Positions 31,121-42,021 of a stretch of DNA of 64,000 bases are shown here, piece after piece (positions within the stretch are counted from its first letter, which is position 1; the number at the start of each line of letters is the position of its first letter). A model generated the notes under the pieces. It searched no databases. It saw nothing but the letters and a program-made list of their open reading frames with translations, and was not told the origin of the DNA. Both the position numbers and the translations under genes were made by a program. Location: NCBI GenBank assembly GCA_002722955.1, contig PBMZ01000051.1, forward strand, positions 1-64,000, in the 5' to 3' direction. This stretch comes from Planctomycetaceae bacterium. Lineage in GTDB: Bacteria; Planctomycetota; Planctomycetia; Planctomycetales; Planctomycetaceae.

Positions 31121-32212
31121 TTGAAATTAGTCACTTTCGGCGAGGTCATGTTGAGGTTGGCTCCAGAAGATTTCCTGCGTTTGCGGCAGGTTGTTCCTGG
31201 CCGATTGGAGTCAACATTTGGAGGCGGCGAACTCAACGTGGCGGTCTCAGTGGCGTTTCAAGGTGGTCAGTCGGCTTTCATGACTGCCTCGCCGGACAAC
31301 CCGATCACGGATTGTCTTTGCCAAGAAATGACGAAGTTGGGCGTCAACAGCAGCTTGATTCATCGAGCCGCGACGGGACGGTTCGGGATCTACTTTGTGG
31401 AAACAGGTGCGAACCAGCGAGGTGGCACTGTCACGTATGATCGTGATGCGACTTCGATCTCGATGCTGGAGGCCGACGCATACGATTGGGAACGAGCGTT
31501 CGACGGAGCCACTTGGTTTCACATCACTGGGATCACTCCGGCGATTAGTCAAAGTGCGGCGAATTCGGCTCGCGTCGCGGTCGAGAAGGCAAAGCAGGCG
31601 GGCCTGACGGTTTCCTGCGATTTGAACTACCGCAAGAAGCTTTGGAAGTGGCAACCGGGCACTGCACCGGTTGACCTTGCCCGCGCCACGATGCGTGAAA
31701 TGATTCCGTTTGTCGATGTCGTGGTGGCGAACGAAGAAGATGCGGATATGTGTTTGGGTATTCAAGCTCCCGGTACGGACGTTGAGTCTGGCGAATTGAA
31801 CATTGATGGTTACCGTCATGTCGCCAGTCAGGTTGTCGAGGAATTCCCCAACGTCACTCATGTGGCCATCACTCTACGTGAAAGCTACTCGGCAAGTCAC
31901 AATAACTGGGGAGCGATGCTCTACACGGCATCGGATCAAAACGTTCATTTGGCGCCAACAAACACGGACGGCAAGTACACACCCTACGAAATGCGTAACA
32001 TCGTTGATCGCGTTGGTGCGGGTGACTCGTTCGCTGGTGGATTGATCTTTGCACTGAATACGCCGGAGTTGTCCGAGCCAGCGACCGCCATCAAGTATGC
32101 AGTTGCGGCAAGTTGCCTGAAGCACAGTATCAAGGGCGATTTCAACTACGCCGAACGCACAGAGATCGAAGCACTCATGGGTGGAGCGGCGTCAGGCCGC
32201 GTGCAACGTTAG
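31121..32212 (+). CDS. PfkB-family carbohydrate kinase, 2-keto-3-deoxygluconate kinase-like
   Basis: TFGEVMLRLAP, TFGGGELNVAVSVAFQGG, IVDRVGAGDSFAGGLIFAL. TTG start. Confidence 0.85.
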   Translation: MKLVTFGEVMLRLAPEDFLRLRQVVPGRLESTFGGGELNVAVSVAFQGGQSAFMTASPDNPITDCLCQEMTKLGVNSSLIHRAATGRFGIYFVETGANQRGGTVTYDRDATSISMLEADAYDWERAFDGATWFHITGITPAISQSAANSARVAVEKAKQAGLTVSCDLNYRKKLWKWQPGTAPVDLARATMREMIPFVDVVVANEEDADMCLGIQAPGTDVESGELNIDGYRHVASQVVEEFPNVTHVAITLRESYSASHNNWGAMLYTASDQNVHLAPTNTDGKYTPYEMRNIVDRVGAGDSFAGGLIFALNTPELSEPATAIKYAVAASCLKHSIKGDFNYAERTEIEALMGGAASGRVQR

Positions 32213-32231
32213 AGCCACCACTACTTTTCCG

Positions 32232-34268
32232 CTAGTTCCCTCGAAGCAATGCTTCCGCACGTTGCAAGTTTTGGTGTGCCTGTTGGAAGTTCGGATTGAT
32301 CTCCAGGCATCTCTGATACCATTGGATCGCCGCGCGAAAGTCGCGTTGCTCAGCGTTTATGTTGCCCAGCGAAAAGCAGGCATTCAGATGATTGGGGTCA
32401 ATCTCCAATGCGCGCTGAAAGTGTTTTTGGGCTTGCTCGAATTCTTTCTTCTGCACGCTGATCATACCGAGATTCACGAGCGGCTCGGCGTAATTCTCAT
32501 CGACTTCGGCCGCACGAGTGAAGTGCTTGGTGGCTTGATCGAAGTTGGATTGCATGGCGAAGATGCTGCCCAGGTTGTTGTAAGACGCGGCTGACTTTGG
32601 ATTGACGAAGATGGCCTTGCGAATGCTTTGCTCTGCTTCCTCGAAGCGACGCATGTTGGCGTATGTGAGTCCTAGATTGTTGTGGGCGTCAATGTACTGA
32701 GGGCTGAGTTCAATGACGCGTCGATAGAGATCGACGGCCGTTGGAAAGTTGGCTCGTCGAGACTCCGCATGAGCCAAGTTGTAAAGTGCCTCGACCGAAT
32801 CGGGCCGCAGCTTTAAGGATGCTTCATAAAACGGAATCGACTCGTCGCCGCGACCCTCGAGATCCAATTGCGCGCCGATGTTATACAGCGTTGCTGCTCG
32901 CATGGGTTCGATTGGTACAAGCGGCCAATTCGAGAACACGCCGACTCCTAACACGATTCCAATTGTGATGGCTCGGTTCTTTGCACTGGCTTGCTTCCAA
33001 TAATCTCGCACATTGACAATTCCCGCGGCCGCGAACGGAATCAAGAAGGGCACAAGCGGGAAGCGGTATCTTGCCATCAAATAGAACATCACGATGCTGG
33101 CGGTATAAATCAGGATGGCCGCGTGCAAGAACCAATGTTCTTTCCGTTGTTGCCACGTTACGCAAACTCCCAGTGCCGACAACACCACAAGCGCGCCAAA
33201 GTGAGCGACACGCTGCGTCAACGTTAGCGGCAAAGACCACTCCGCGAACGTGTATTGATCCTCGGTGTCGACGAGCTCCACGGCGTTCCATGTCAGTGCA
33301 AATTTCCGAGCGGTAAGCTTGAACCACTCGGTCGGTTTGCTCTTGATGTAGTTGAGCGATTGTTGGACGAAGTACGAAGAGACCTCACCAGGAGTCGGCG
33401 TCTTGCCCAGGCTAGCGGCAGCGATGTCGAAGGCGTCTTGACGTTCGAATTTGGGATGAGCACGCCGGGCTCGCAGCGGACGATATGTGCCGTCCGCGTT
33501 GGGATTATTGCCGATGTAAAAGTTCGGTCCGAATTGAGAGGTCGTCAAATGGAACTCGCCGCCGACGATCTTGTTTCTTAGAGCGACTGGGAACAGGACA
33601 AGAAACATTCCAGCTAGACAAAGTGTGATCGGCTGCCATCTCTTCTCACTCGTCCGCATCCACTGCCAGAACAACAACAGAGGCACGAGCAAGATCGCGT
33701 TTTCCCGCGTTAACAGCAGGCCGCCCGTGACAACTCCGATGAAGATCGTAGTGCGTGGCTTGGGGCTTTGAGACCATTGACCGAGCAGCCATAACAGCAA
33801 ACTGAGGAAGAACAGGTCCAAGACTGACTTTTGGATCAGCCCGTCAAAAAAAATCGCCGGTGCGAAGAACGACAGCAACGTGCCGGCAACGATTCCTGTT
33901 CTGGCATTAAACCATTGCCAACATGCCAGCATCATCAATACGCAGGCGGCGGAACCCATGATCGATTGCACGACGCGAACAGTCGTCACACTTTCGCCAA
34001 CTGTGGCGTATACCATGCCCAGAAAGTAAGGGTAAAGCGGCGCTTGATAGAAGACTTCGTCGCCGATGACATTGCCACCCGCAATCTCTTCTGCCCACTG
34101 GTGATAACTGGTCGAATCACCCATCCGTAACGCCCCAAACGGCGCCGAATCAAGTTGCCAAACATGAACGATTCGTAGCAGCAACGCGAGTCCGAATACG
34201 ATCAAAGCCCAACGCCGTAAACTGGGCGCGGGCCGCTCATCAGGTGAAAGATCGTTTTCAGTGGACAT
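32232..34268 (-). CDS. GT39-like membrane glycosyltransferase with C-terminal TPR repeats
   Basis: N-terminal multi-TM GT39-like region; C-terminal TPRs (AHNNLGLTYANMRRFEEAEQSIRKAIFVNPKSAASYNNLGSIF..). Confidence 0.85.
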   Translation of the reverse strand: MSTENDLSPDERPAPSLRRWALIVFGLALLLRIVHVWQLDSAPFGALRMGDSTSYHQWAEEIAGGNVIGDEVFYQAPLYPYFLGMVYATVGESVTTVRVVQSIMGSAACVLMMLACWQWFNARTGIVAGTLLSFFAPAIFFDGLIQKSVLDLFFLSLLLWLLGQWSQSPKPRTTIFIGVVTGGLLLTRENAILLVPLLLFWQWMRTSEKRWQPITLCLAGMFLVLFPVALRNKIVGGEFHLTTSQFGPNFYIGNNPNADGTYRPLRARRAHPKFERQDAFDIAAASLGKTPTPGEVSSYFVQQSLNYIKSKPTEWFKLTARKFALTWNAVELVDTEDQYTFAEWSLPLTLTQRVAHFGALVVLSALGVCVTWQQRKEHWFLHAAILIYTASIVMFYLMARYRFPLVPFLIPFAAAGIVNVRDYWKQASAKNRAITIGIVLGVGVFSNWPLVPIEPMRAATLYNIGAQLDLEGRGDESIPFYEASLKLRPDSVEALYNLAHAESRRANFPTAVDLYRRVIELSPQYIDAHNNLGLTYANMRRFEEAEQSIRKAIFVNPKSAASYNNLGSIFAMQSNFDQATKHFTRAAEVDENYAEPLVNLGMISVQKKEFEQAQKHFQRALEIDPNHLNACFSLGNINAEQRDFRAAIQWYQRCLEINPNFQQAHQNLQRAEALLRGN

Positions 34269-34366
34269 GGCTGACAGAATTCGAGAAGGGCTTGCCGTTA
34301 AACTTAGTAACCTCGCAAGTTACGATATCAAATACACAAACGTACGATCCAACACCGACTCGCGCG

Positions 34367-36085
34367 ATGACTGACCAGCCGACCAACGAAGTTTCTACCG
34401 AAAGCCCCGAGGCCGCCGTCTCAGAAGTCGTGCCACGTTGGCTGCTGTTCTTGCCCATCATTGCGTCGGTTGCTTTTGTCATTCTAACCACGCACGCGGC
34501 CATTCTGGAAACTCCAACTGTTGATGAATTTGCGCACGTTCCGGCGGGTTGTGTCTACTGGGAACACGGTAGATACGACTTGTACGCTCAAAATCCCCCG
34601 TTGCTGAAAATGATCATGGCGATTCCGCTGATTTTCAGCGATGCCAAAGTTCCCGATGTCGATCTACCCCAGCATGCGTGGCGCAACATTCAATATGGCT
34701 ATTATTTTCAAGAAGCAAACCGCGATAGCTACTTTCAATTGATGCGCGGCGCCCGGTTCGTCGTCATTGGATTTGGCTTGCTGGCGGGTTGGTTGTTGTT
34801 TGCTTGGGCCAAGCAGCTCTATGACTATCAAGCAGCCTCCGTGATCACGACTGTTTACTTCTTGAGCCCGAATATCCTGGCGCATTCGCATTTAGCCACA
34901 ATCGACATCGGTTGCATGGCGACGATTTTCCTGGTCGCCTTTGTCTCAACATGGACTTATCGCCAGCCGTCGTGGTTTCGAGTCGGTGTGTTGGGCGCCG
35001 TCTGGGGAATCGCGCTGTTGGTGAAGTTTACTGCAGTGATCCTGATGCCGGCTTTGGCACTATTGATGGTTTTGCATCGGCGGCGAAATTGGAAGTTGGC
35101 GGTTGCGGAATTCGCCTTGGTCATCGCAGCGGCGACCTTGGTGGTCAATCTAGGAATGGGATTTGACGGCTCGTTTCGCTCGCTTGGGCAGTTTCAGTTT
35201 TTCTCGTCGTTTGCCAAAGGACTCCAGAATCTGTTGCCGTCAGCGTTACCCGTGCCCTTGCCCGAACAATATGTGCTTGGTTTCGATCAGCAAAAGGTCG
35301 CGACCGAATTGGGCGAGACCGGCAGCTACTTGTACGGCCAATGGTCAGAGAGCGGTTGGTGGTATTACTTCGCCATTGCCTTCTTGGTCAAAGTGCCCTT
35401 ACCACTGCTCGCGATGATTGTGCTTGGAATTCGCAGCTTTTGCCGAGCTTCGATCGAGCGGCAGGAACGATACGCTTTGTTGATTCCGTTCGCGACCGTG
35501 TTTTTCTTCATGACTTTGTTCAACAGTCTCAACATCGGTATTCGTTATCTACTGCCGATTTTTCCCTTTGTGTTTTTGATTGTTGCTTCGCTCTGGCAGC
35601 GTGGTGGGCATGCGCTGCAGAAATTGGGTGGGGTTGCCGTTCTCGTCTATTACGTTGCAATTGTGGGAATGACCCATCCGGGGTACTTGTCCTTTTTCAA
35701 TTCGATCGGTGGCGGGTCGGCTCGTGGTCACGAAGTCTTGACCGATTCGAACATCGATTGGGGGCAAGACCTTTATCGCCTGCGTACGACACTGGATGAA
35801 ATGAATGTCGACGGCAAGATCGGGCTGCTCTATTTCGGTCATGTCGACCCGAAGCTATACGGTATCGAGTACGAGTTGATTTCTGACAAGCCCCAACCGG
35901 GAATCATGGCCATCAGCATCCACTATTTGGTCGGTGGAAGTTACCTAGCAACGGATTTGAATGGGGACGTCGTCAACATCGACCGAAACCGAGCAGATTG
36001 GCTCCGGCGTGAGATCCCCGTCAAGAGGATCGGATCGATCTGGATTTTTGACACGCGCTATTTGGCAGAAGAGTCCGAGCCCTGA
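34367..36085 (+). CDS. GT39/PMT-like membrane glycosyltransferase
   Basis: ETPTVDEFAHVPAGCVYWEHGRYDLYAQNPPLLKMI; multi-TM; GHEVLTDSNIDWGQDLYRL. Start ATG 34367 preferred over 34244. Confidence 0.82.
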   Translation: MTDQPTNEVSTESPEAAVSEVVPRWLLFLPIIASVAFVILTTHAAILETPTVDEFAHVPAGCVYWEHGRYDLYAQNPPLLKMIMAIPLIFSDAKVPDVDLPQHAWRNIQYGYYFQEANRDSYFQLMRGARFVVIGFGLLAGWLLFAWAKQLYDYQAASVITTVYFLSPNILAHSHLATIDIGCMATIFLVAFVSTWTYRQPSWFRVGVLGAVWGIALLVKFTAVILMPALALLMVLHRRRNWKLAVAEFALVIAAATLVVNLGMGFDGSFRSLGQFQFFSSFAKGLQNLLPSALPVPLPEQYVLGFDQQKVATELGETGSYLYGQWSESGWWYYFAIAFLVKVPLPLLAMIVLGIRSFCRASIERQERYALLIPFATVFFFMTLFNSLNIGIRYLLPIFPFVFLIVASLWQRGGHALQKLGGVAVLVYYVAIVGMTHPGYLSFFNSIGGGSARGHEVLTDSNIDWGQDLYRLRTTLDEMNVDGKIGLLYFGHVDPKLYGIEYELISDKPQPGIMAISIHYLVGGSYLATDLNGDVVNIDRNRADWLRREIPVKRIGSIWIFDTRYLAEESEP

Positions 36086-36279
36086 GTCAGTGTCGGTACG
36101 ACGATTGGTAGTGCCACGGACAAGGCAGCTTGAATCACCGGGGACATTCTGGTGAGCGGAATTCACGTCTTGGAGCGTTCGCAGCTTGAATGACTGTCTT
36201 CTCGCAGCTATAGTGACCGGTTAACGTAACACAGGAAACTGTTACGAGTTGCATTCAACGTTGGGTCACGAAAGACGCT

Positions 36280-37380
36280 TTGATGTCCGAGATCGTCAAG
36301 TTGCAGGAAGACACCGCGCGCGATGCCATCCATCGCGGCGTGCAACTATTGGCTGATGGACAGCTGATCGGACTGCCGACCGAAACAGGTTACGTTGCGG
36401 CGGCAAGTTGTCAGTCCGATTCGGCCGTTGGCACGCTTAAACAACTGGCCAATGGGGAACTGCTGACTCTGGCGATTCGGCAGGGCGACGAGGCTCTCGA
36501 TTTCGTCCCTGGAATGTCGTCTCTAGGTCAGAAACTGCTGCGTCGCTGTTGGCCAGGCCCTGTCACCCTGGATTACGGCATCGGTGATGCGGGGGCACTG
36601 GGTTCGGTCACGGATACGGTTCGTGAAGCGATTGTCGACAACCAACGGCTTCAATTCCGTGTTCCTCAAGATATCGTCGCTTCTGAGTGCCTGCGGCTAA
36701 GTGCCAATCCGCTCGTGTTCTCGGCGGAAGCCGTTGAGAGTGAACGAGTTGTGACGGCGGACGGCCTGCAGGCAGCCTTTGGCGATAGCGTGAGTATGAT
36801 TCTCGATTCGGGTGAGACACGCTACGATTCGGGTTCCACCATCGTGTCAATTCGTGAAGACGCTTGGCGAATTGAGCGCGAGGGAGTTGTCACTCAGGGC
36901 ATGATGAATCGCCTGGCGAGTACAATTTTTCTATTTGTTTGCACGGGAAACACGTGTCGAAGCCCGATGGCGGAGGGCTTGTTTCGCAAATTCCTTTGCG
37001 ACCGGTTACAATGTACGGATGACGAATTGGTCGACCGTGGCTACGTCGTTCTTTCGGCGGGCATTGCTGCGGCACATGGGGCTCCTGCGAGGTCCGAGAC
37101 CTTGGATATTCTAAGCGAGCGAGGCATCGACCTGGCGAATCATTCGAGCCAGCCGGTGACTCAACAACTGCTGAATCAGGCCGATCACATCTACACCATG
37201 ACGCGGCATCATCGCGACGCCATTCTATTGGGCCGGCCGGATGTGGCAGATCGCATGAAACTTTTGTCTCAAGACGGAGCCGAGATTCCTGATCCCATCG
37301 GAGGTGGGATGGGAGAGTACAAACGCTGCGAAGCGGAGATGGAGTGTCACCTCCAATCCATTGTCGCCGAGTGCGATTGA
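36280..37380 (+). CDS. Fusion: divergent YrdC/Sua5-like domain + low-molecular-weight (YwlE-type) phosphatase
   Basis: N-term LPTETGYVAAA..LLRRCWPGPVTL..RVPQDIV..GSTIVSI (YrdC-like); C-term FLFVCTGNTCRSPMAEGLFRKFL..IPDPIGGG. Confidence 0.9.
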   Translation: MMSEIVKLQEDTARDAIHRGVQLLADGQLIGLPTETGYVAAASCQSDSAVGTLKQLANGELLTLAIRQGDEALDFVPGMSSLGQKLLRRCWPGPVTLDYGIGDAGALGSVTDTVREAIVDNQRLQFRVPQDIVASECLRLSANPLVFSAEAVESERVVTADGLQAAFGDSVSMILDSGETRYDSGSTIVSIREDAWRIEREGVVTQGMMNRLASTIFLFVCTGNTCRSPMAEGLFRKFLCDRLQCTDDELVDRGYVVLSAGIAAAHGAPARSETLDILSERGIDLANHSSQPVTQQLLNQADHIYTMTRHHRDAILLGRPDVADRMKLLSQDGAEIPDPIGGGMGEYKRCEAEMECHLQSIVAECD

Positions 37381-37565
37381 TGGTTATCCTTTGATCATTC
37401 GATCGATGTACTAACACAAGATTTACGGGCAACACGATGACGCTGACCGTTCGCGCAGCTGTGTCTAGTTCCGTGCCGAAGAGGTTTCGGGACGAAGTAA
37501 CAGTTGACAATGGCCGCAAACTCCTCGTGCCCTTTATTGACAATTTCATTCAACGCTGAAGTACC

Positions 37566-38012
37566 ATGAAAATAGCCGTTGCCAGCGATCACCGCGGATA
37601 TGAGGTCAAAGGCAAGATCATTGACCTCCTAAATCAACTTGGCCATGAGGCCGTCGACGAGGGCCCCGAGAGCGGCGAAAGCGTCGATTATCCCGAGTTC
37701 GCGGCCCGCGTCGCAAAGAGCGTCGCTGGTGGCGGCACCGACCGCGGAATCCTGATTTGCGGTACTGGTATTGGTATGTGTATCGCTGCGAACAAATTTA
37801 CGGGCGTTCGTGCGGCGCCGTGTCATGACGACTTGACCGCAGAGATGAGCCGACTGCACAACGATGCCAACGTGATGTGTCTTTCTGCCGATTTGTTGGG
37901 CGAGCAACTCGTCAATCGCATGGTCGAGATCTGGCTCAAGACCGAATTCGAAGGTGGCCGACATGCTCGGCGGTTAGAGAAGATTGCCGACTACGAATCG
38001 GAAGAAGATTAA
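37566..38012 (+). CDS. rpiB: Ribose-5-phosphate isomerase B
   Basis: MKIAVASDHRGYEVK, DYPEFAARVAKSV, GILICGTGIGMCIAANKFTGVRAA. Confidence 0.96.
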   Translation: MKIAVASDHRGYEVKGKIIDLLNQLGHEAVDEGPESGESVDYPEFAARVAKSVAGGGTDRGILICGTGIGMCIAANKFTGVRAAPCHDDLTAEMSRLHNDANVMCLSADLLGEQLVNRMVEIWLKTEFEGGRHARRLEKIADYESEED

Positions 38013-38018
38013 CGAAAC

Positions 38019-39596
38019 ATGACGACAATACGTACTCGCTTCGCACCAAGTCCTACCGGATACATGCATATTGGCGGTATGCGGACCGCCTTGTTCAATT
38101 GGCTGTGGGCCCGGCATAACGGTGGACAGTTCATCTTACGAATTGACGACACCGATCAGCAGCGGAATGTTGAGGATGCATTAGCACCGATCCTCGATGC
38201 CTTCAAATGGCTGGGATTGGAATGGGACGAGGGTCCGGAATGCGGCGGGCCTCATGGTCCGTATTTTCAATCGCAACGAGGTGAATTGTACACGGACGCT
38301 GTTCAGCAGTTGCTCGACGAGGGCAAAGCCTATTATTGCTTTGATCCACCAGCCGTAATCCAATCGGATCGTGAAGCCGCCGAGAAAGAGAAGCGTAACT
38401 ACCTCAACATCCGTCGCTCGCTGGAGCTGACGCCGGACCAAGTCCAAGAAAACTTGGACTCGGACGTTGCTCATGTGATCCGGTTGCTGGTACCCCGCGA
38501 TCAAAAGGTTGAGATTGAAGATCATGTGCGCGGCCACGTCGAGTGGGACTGCGGCCTGATTGCCGACCCGGTGATTGTCCGGTCAAACGGCTCGCCACTT
38601 TATAACTTTGCGACCGTCGTTGATGACTCGCAAATGCAGATCAGTCATGTGATCCGGGCTGAAGAACACTTGTCGAACACGCCAGTGCAGGCGTTGATCT
38701 ATGAGGCACTTGGGCGACCTTTGCCGGAATTCGCGCACATTCCGTTCGTAACGGCTCCCGGAACAAGCAAGAAACTGAGCAAACGAGACATCGGCAAATA
38801 CCGAAACAATCCCAAGTTTCGCAAGATGTTCGAAGCTGGCGACAACGTGTTCTCGAAGATTGGGCTTGGCGATTCGGACACGCTCAATCCTGTAATGGTC
38901 GAGTACTACGAGAAGATTGGTTATTTGCCCTCCGGTGTGCTCAACGCGCTTTCGCGGTTGGGTTGGTCGCTCGACGACAAGACTGAAATCTTAAGTCTCG
39001 ATACCGTGATTGAGAACTTCACATTGGAACGGGTGGTGAAGAGCCCTGCTGGTCTCGATCTTGAGAAGCTCGCCAACTTTCAAGTTCATTGGATGACCGA
39101 GTTGGAACTCGGCACCAAGGTCGATATGTGCGTTGACTATTTGCGGCGAGCCAACATTCTCGAAGCTGATCCTGATGAAGCCATGACCGCTTACATTGGC
39201 GAGATTATCGAAGCGATGGGAGACCGCCTGAAGGTTGCGGCCGACATTTTGGATTACAGCGAGTTCTTTCTCGACCACAACGAAATCGAGTACGAAGAAA
39301 AAGCCGTCAAAAAGCGACTCAAGAAAGAAGGCGCTGCCGCGATCCTTGCCAAGTTCCGTCAGCGACTGGAGTCGGCGGAAGCATTCGACGTCGAATCGCT
39401 AGATAAGCTGATGCATGATTTCGTCGAGTCTGAAGAGATCAAAATCGGCGACATCATCCACGCTGCCCGCGTTGCAGTGACCGGCAAGTCCGTCGGGTTT
39501 GGCATGTTCGAGTCGCTCGTGATTCTTGGCCGCGACCAATGTTTAGCGCGAATTGATCGCGCCCTGAAGCTCGCGGAATCTTCTGACGCTGAGTAA
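38019..39596 (+). CDS. gltX: Glutamyl-tRNA synthetase
   Basis: [51 protein letters not shown]. Confidence 0.96.
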   Translation: MTTIRTRFAPSPTGYMHIGGMRTALFNWLWARHNGGQFILRIDDTDQQRNVEDALAPILDAFKWLGLEWDEGPECGGPHGPYFQSQRGELYTDAVQQLLDEGKAYYCFDPPAVIQSDREAAEKEKRNYLNIRRSLELTPDQVQENLDSDVAHVIRLLVPRDQKVEIEDHVRGHVEWDCGLIADPVIVRSNGSPLYNFATVVDDSQMQISHVIRAEEHLSNTPVQALIYEALGRPLPEFAHIPFVTAPGTSKKLSKRDIGKYRNNPKFRKMFEAGDNVFSKIGLGDSDTLNPVMVEYYEKIGYLPSGVLNALSRLGWSLDDKTEILSLDTVIENFTLERVVKSPAGLDLEKLANFQVHWMTELELGTKVDMCVDYLRRANILEADPDEAMTAYIGEIIEAMGDRLKVAADILDYSEFFLDHNEIEYEEKAVKKRLKKEGAAAILAKFRQRLESAEAFDVESLDKLMHDFVESEEIKIGDIIHAARVAVTGKSVGFGMFESLVILGRDQCLARIDRALKLAESSDAE

Positions 39597-39621
39597 ACTC
39601 TCGTAATCCAACTGGCTTCTT

Positions 39622-39690
39622 TCGTTTAACCCGTAGCCGTATGCGAGGTGAACACGCAGTACTTCTCGCCTGCGGCTACGGGTTAAACGA
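39622..39690. repeat. Inverted repeat family A copy 3
   Basis: TCGTTTAACCCGTAGCCGTATGCGAG / CTCGCCTGCGGCTACGGGTTAAACGA. Confidence 0.9.
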
Positions 39691-39745
39691 GAGAGAAGCA
39701 CGCCTTGGGTCACCCCATTGCACGCGAACAACTGAGGAATTCACC

Positions 39746-41272
39746 ATGAACCGCTTATCGATTTGCCTTACTGCGCTGGTCTTGTCCATTGCCTCAATTG
39801 CCAATGCTGATGTCACGCTTCCGAACATCTTTGGGAGCCACATGGTTTTGCAACAGGGGCAAAAGAACAAGGTTTGGGGTTGGGCTGACGCTGGCGAAAA
39901 CGTGACCGTCACGATTGGTGGGCAGACGCATTCGGCTACAGCGGACAAAGACGGCAACTGGTCCGTCAAGCTGGAATCGATGAAAGTCGGCAGCGGGCCT
40001 CACAAGATGTCGGTTCAGGGCAAGAACGAAGTTAGCTTTGATGACATTTTGGTGGGCGAGGTTTGGATTTGCTCGGGGCAATCGAACATGGCTTGGTCCG
40101 TTGATCGCGCCAACGATCCAAAGCTGGAAATCCTGGCAGCTAAGTTTCCGAACATTCGATTGATCAGTGTTCCTCAGGTTGGCACACAGGAACCTCAAAA
40201 GAACTTCACTGGCGAGTGGGCTCGCTGCAGCCCGGAAACCGTTGGGCAGTTTTCCGCAGTGGGTTACTTCTTCGGTCGGCAGTTACACCAGACGCTGGGT
40301 GTGCCCATCGGATTGATCGACAACGCTTGGGGTGGCTCGGCATGCGAAGCTTGGATTCCCCGCGATGTGCTCAAGGCCGAAGGCCGTTACGAGGAACTCT
40401 TGAAAAAATGGACCGACGTTGAAGCCGACTACGATTACGACGCACTGTTGACGAAGTATAAGGAAAGAGCCAAGAAGGCGCGAGCCGCCGGGAAACCAGT
40501 TGGCCGAGCACCGCGGAATCTGCTGGCGGGCAATCATCGCCCGGCCAACATTTACAACGGCGTTCTAAAGCCGACGATCGGCTATGGAATTCGTGGCGCG
40601 ATTTGGTATCAAGGCGAATCAAATTCGGGCCGAGCTTATCAGTATCGCCACTTGTTCCCACTGATGATTTCCCAATGGCGAAAAGAGTGGGCCCAAGGTG
40701 ACTTTCCATTCTATTGGGTACAACTGGCTGATTTTCGATCCGAAGTTGCCGAGCCGCAGGACAGCACTTGGGCCGAATTGCGAGAAGCTCAAACGATGAC
40801 ACAGAGTCTTCCGAATACGGGGCAAGCGGTCATCATAGACATTGGCGAAGGCCGAGACATTCACCCACGGAATAAACAAGACGTTGCCAAGCGACTCGCT
40901 CGCTTGGCGTTGGCCAAGGATTACGGCGTCGACGTTCCTCATCGCAGTCCCGATTACAACTCGATGAAGGTTGTCGGCAACAAAATCGTTGTCAAACTCG
41001 ATCATGTCGGCTCGGCGCTGTACACGTTTGACGTCCGTGAACCAATTGGCTTTACCATCGCGGGTGAAGACAAGAAATTCTACAACGCGAAGGCCAAGCT
41101 AGTTGGCAAAGACAGCGTTGAAGTCTGGAGCGATCAAGTTGCCAAGCCGGTCGCTGTTCGCTACGCATGGGCCGACAACCCGATTTGCAATCTTCGAAGT
41201 AGAGACGGCTTGCCTGCGACACCTTTCCGTACAGATGATTGGGAAGGCATCACGGCGAATGTGCTGAAATAG
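39746..41272 (+). CDS. Sialate O-acetylesterase-like (SASA) secreted esterase
   Basis: [55 protein letters not shown]. Signal peptide at ATG 39746; track start 39641 reads through repeat A3. Confidence 0.92.
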   Translation: MNRLSICLTALVLSIASIANADVTLPNIFGSHMVLQQGQKNKVWGWADAGENVTVTIGGQTHSATADKDGNWSVKLESMKVGSGPHKMSVQGKNEVSFDDILVGEVWICSGQSNMAWSVDRANDPKLEILAAKFPNIRLISVPQVGTQEPQKNFTGEWARCSPETVGQFSAVGYFFGRQLHQTLGVPIGLIDNAWGGSACEAWIPRDVLKAEGRYEELLKKWTDVEADYDYDALLTKYKERAKKARAAGKPVGRAPRNLLAGNHRPANIYNGVLKPTIGYGIRGAIWYQGESNSGRAYQYRHLFPLMISQWRKEWAQGDFPFYWVQLADFRSEVAEPQDSTWAELREAQTMTQSLPNTGQAVIIDIGEGRDIHPRNKQDVAKRLARLALAKDYGVDVPHRSPDYNSMKVVGNKIVVKLDHVGSALYTFDVREPIGFTIAGEDKKFYNAKAKLVGKDSVEVWSDQVAKPVAVRYAWADNPICNLRSRDGLPATPFRTDDWEGITANVLK

Positions 41273-41308
41273 AAGACGAAAGAGGCGAGCCAGAACTCAG
41301 AGGAACCA

Positions 41309-41916
41309 ATGAAGGCTTTTCTGCAGCTGATCGGGCTATTGGGTGCGTTTGTTGTTCTGGGATTCCTCTCGCAATTCTTGCCGAGTCATCGTCCGTCCCA
41401 GGAACACGTAGCTCGTAAAGAGAGCAAACTCTTGCCCCAATTCCATGGGCGTTGGAAGTTTGATCTTGATCGAACCCTCGACGCATGGAAGGCCAATGGA
41501 GTTCCGGATGCGACGTTGACTGCGATCCGAAAGACTCACGAGAAGACTGCCAGAATTGGTGGGATGCATTGCGACTTAGACTTCTTTGAAAACGTCGCAC
41601 GTGGTCCGGTCTTGGCGGAATATCTTTTCTTTTCCATGCATCAGCACGGCGAGAAAGTCTGTGGCAAGGCTTGGCATCACGAGGATCGCTTGGATCCGGC
41701 GACATGCCGAAATGTTACGTCAGATTATCGATGAAAGGCGAGAAGCTGTTCTTCGAGCTGCGAATGCAAGACGGTTTACCAAGCTCGAGCGATCCAGATA
41801 TCAGGAATCGTTCGCAAACGGACGACGGCTCCGTGGAAGCGTGCACGGCTGACGATCCCGCTGAATCGAACTGGGGCGACTGGCAGACCTTTGTGTTCTC
41901 GCGCCAGCCAATCTGA
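41309..41916 (+). pseudogene. Hypothetical secreted protein split by a single frameshift
   Basis: Frame 41309-41734 (..KAWHHEDRLDP) continues as GDMPKCYVRLSMKGEKLFFELRMQDGLP.. in another frame to 41916; one nt missing near 41698. Confidence 0.65.
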
Positions 41917-42021
41917 GTTTTCTTGAAAAAAGCGTGATACCTTTCGCAGTTTTTGTCGCACTACTGTTGGGCCAGACATGTATTTAAGCCCATGCTGACA
42001 ATTCACGAAAGGAACGCAACG

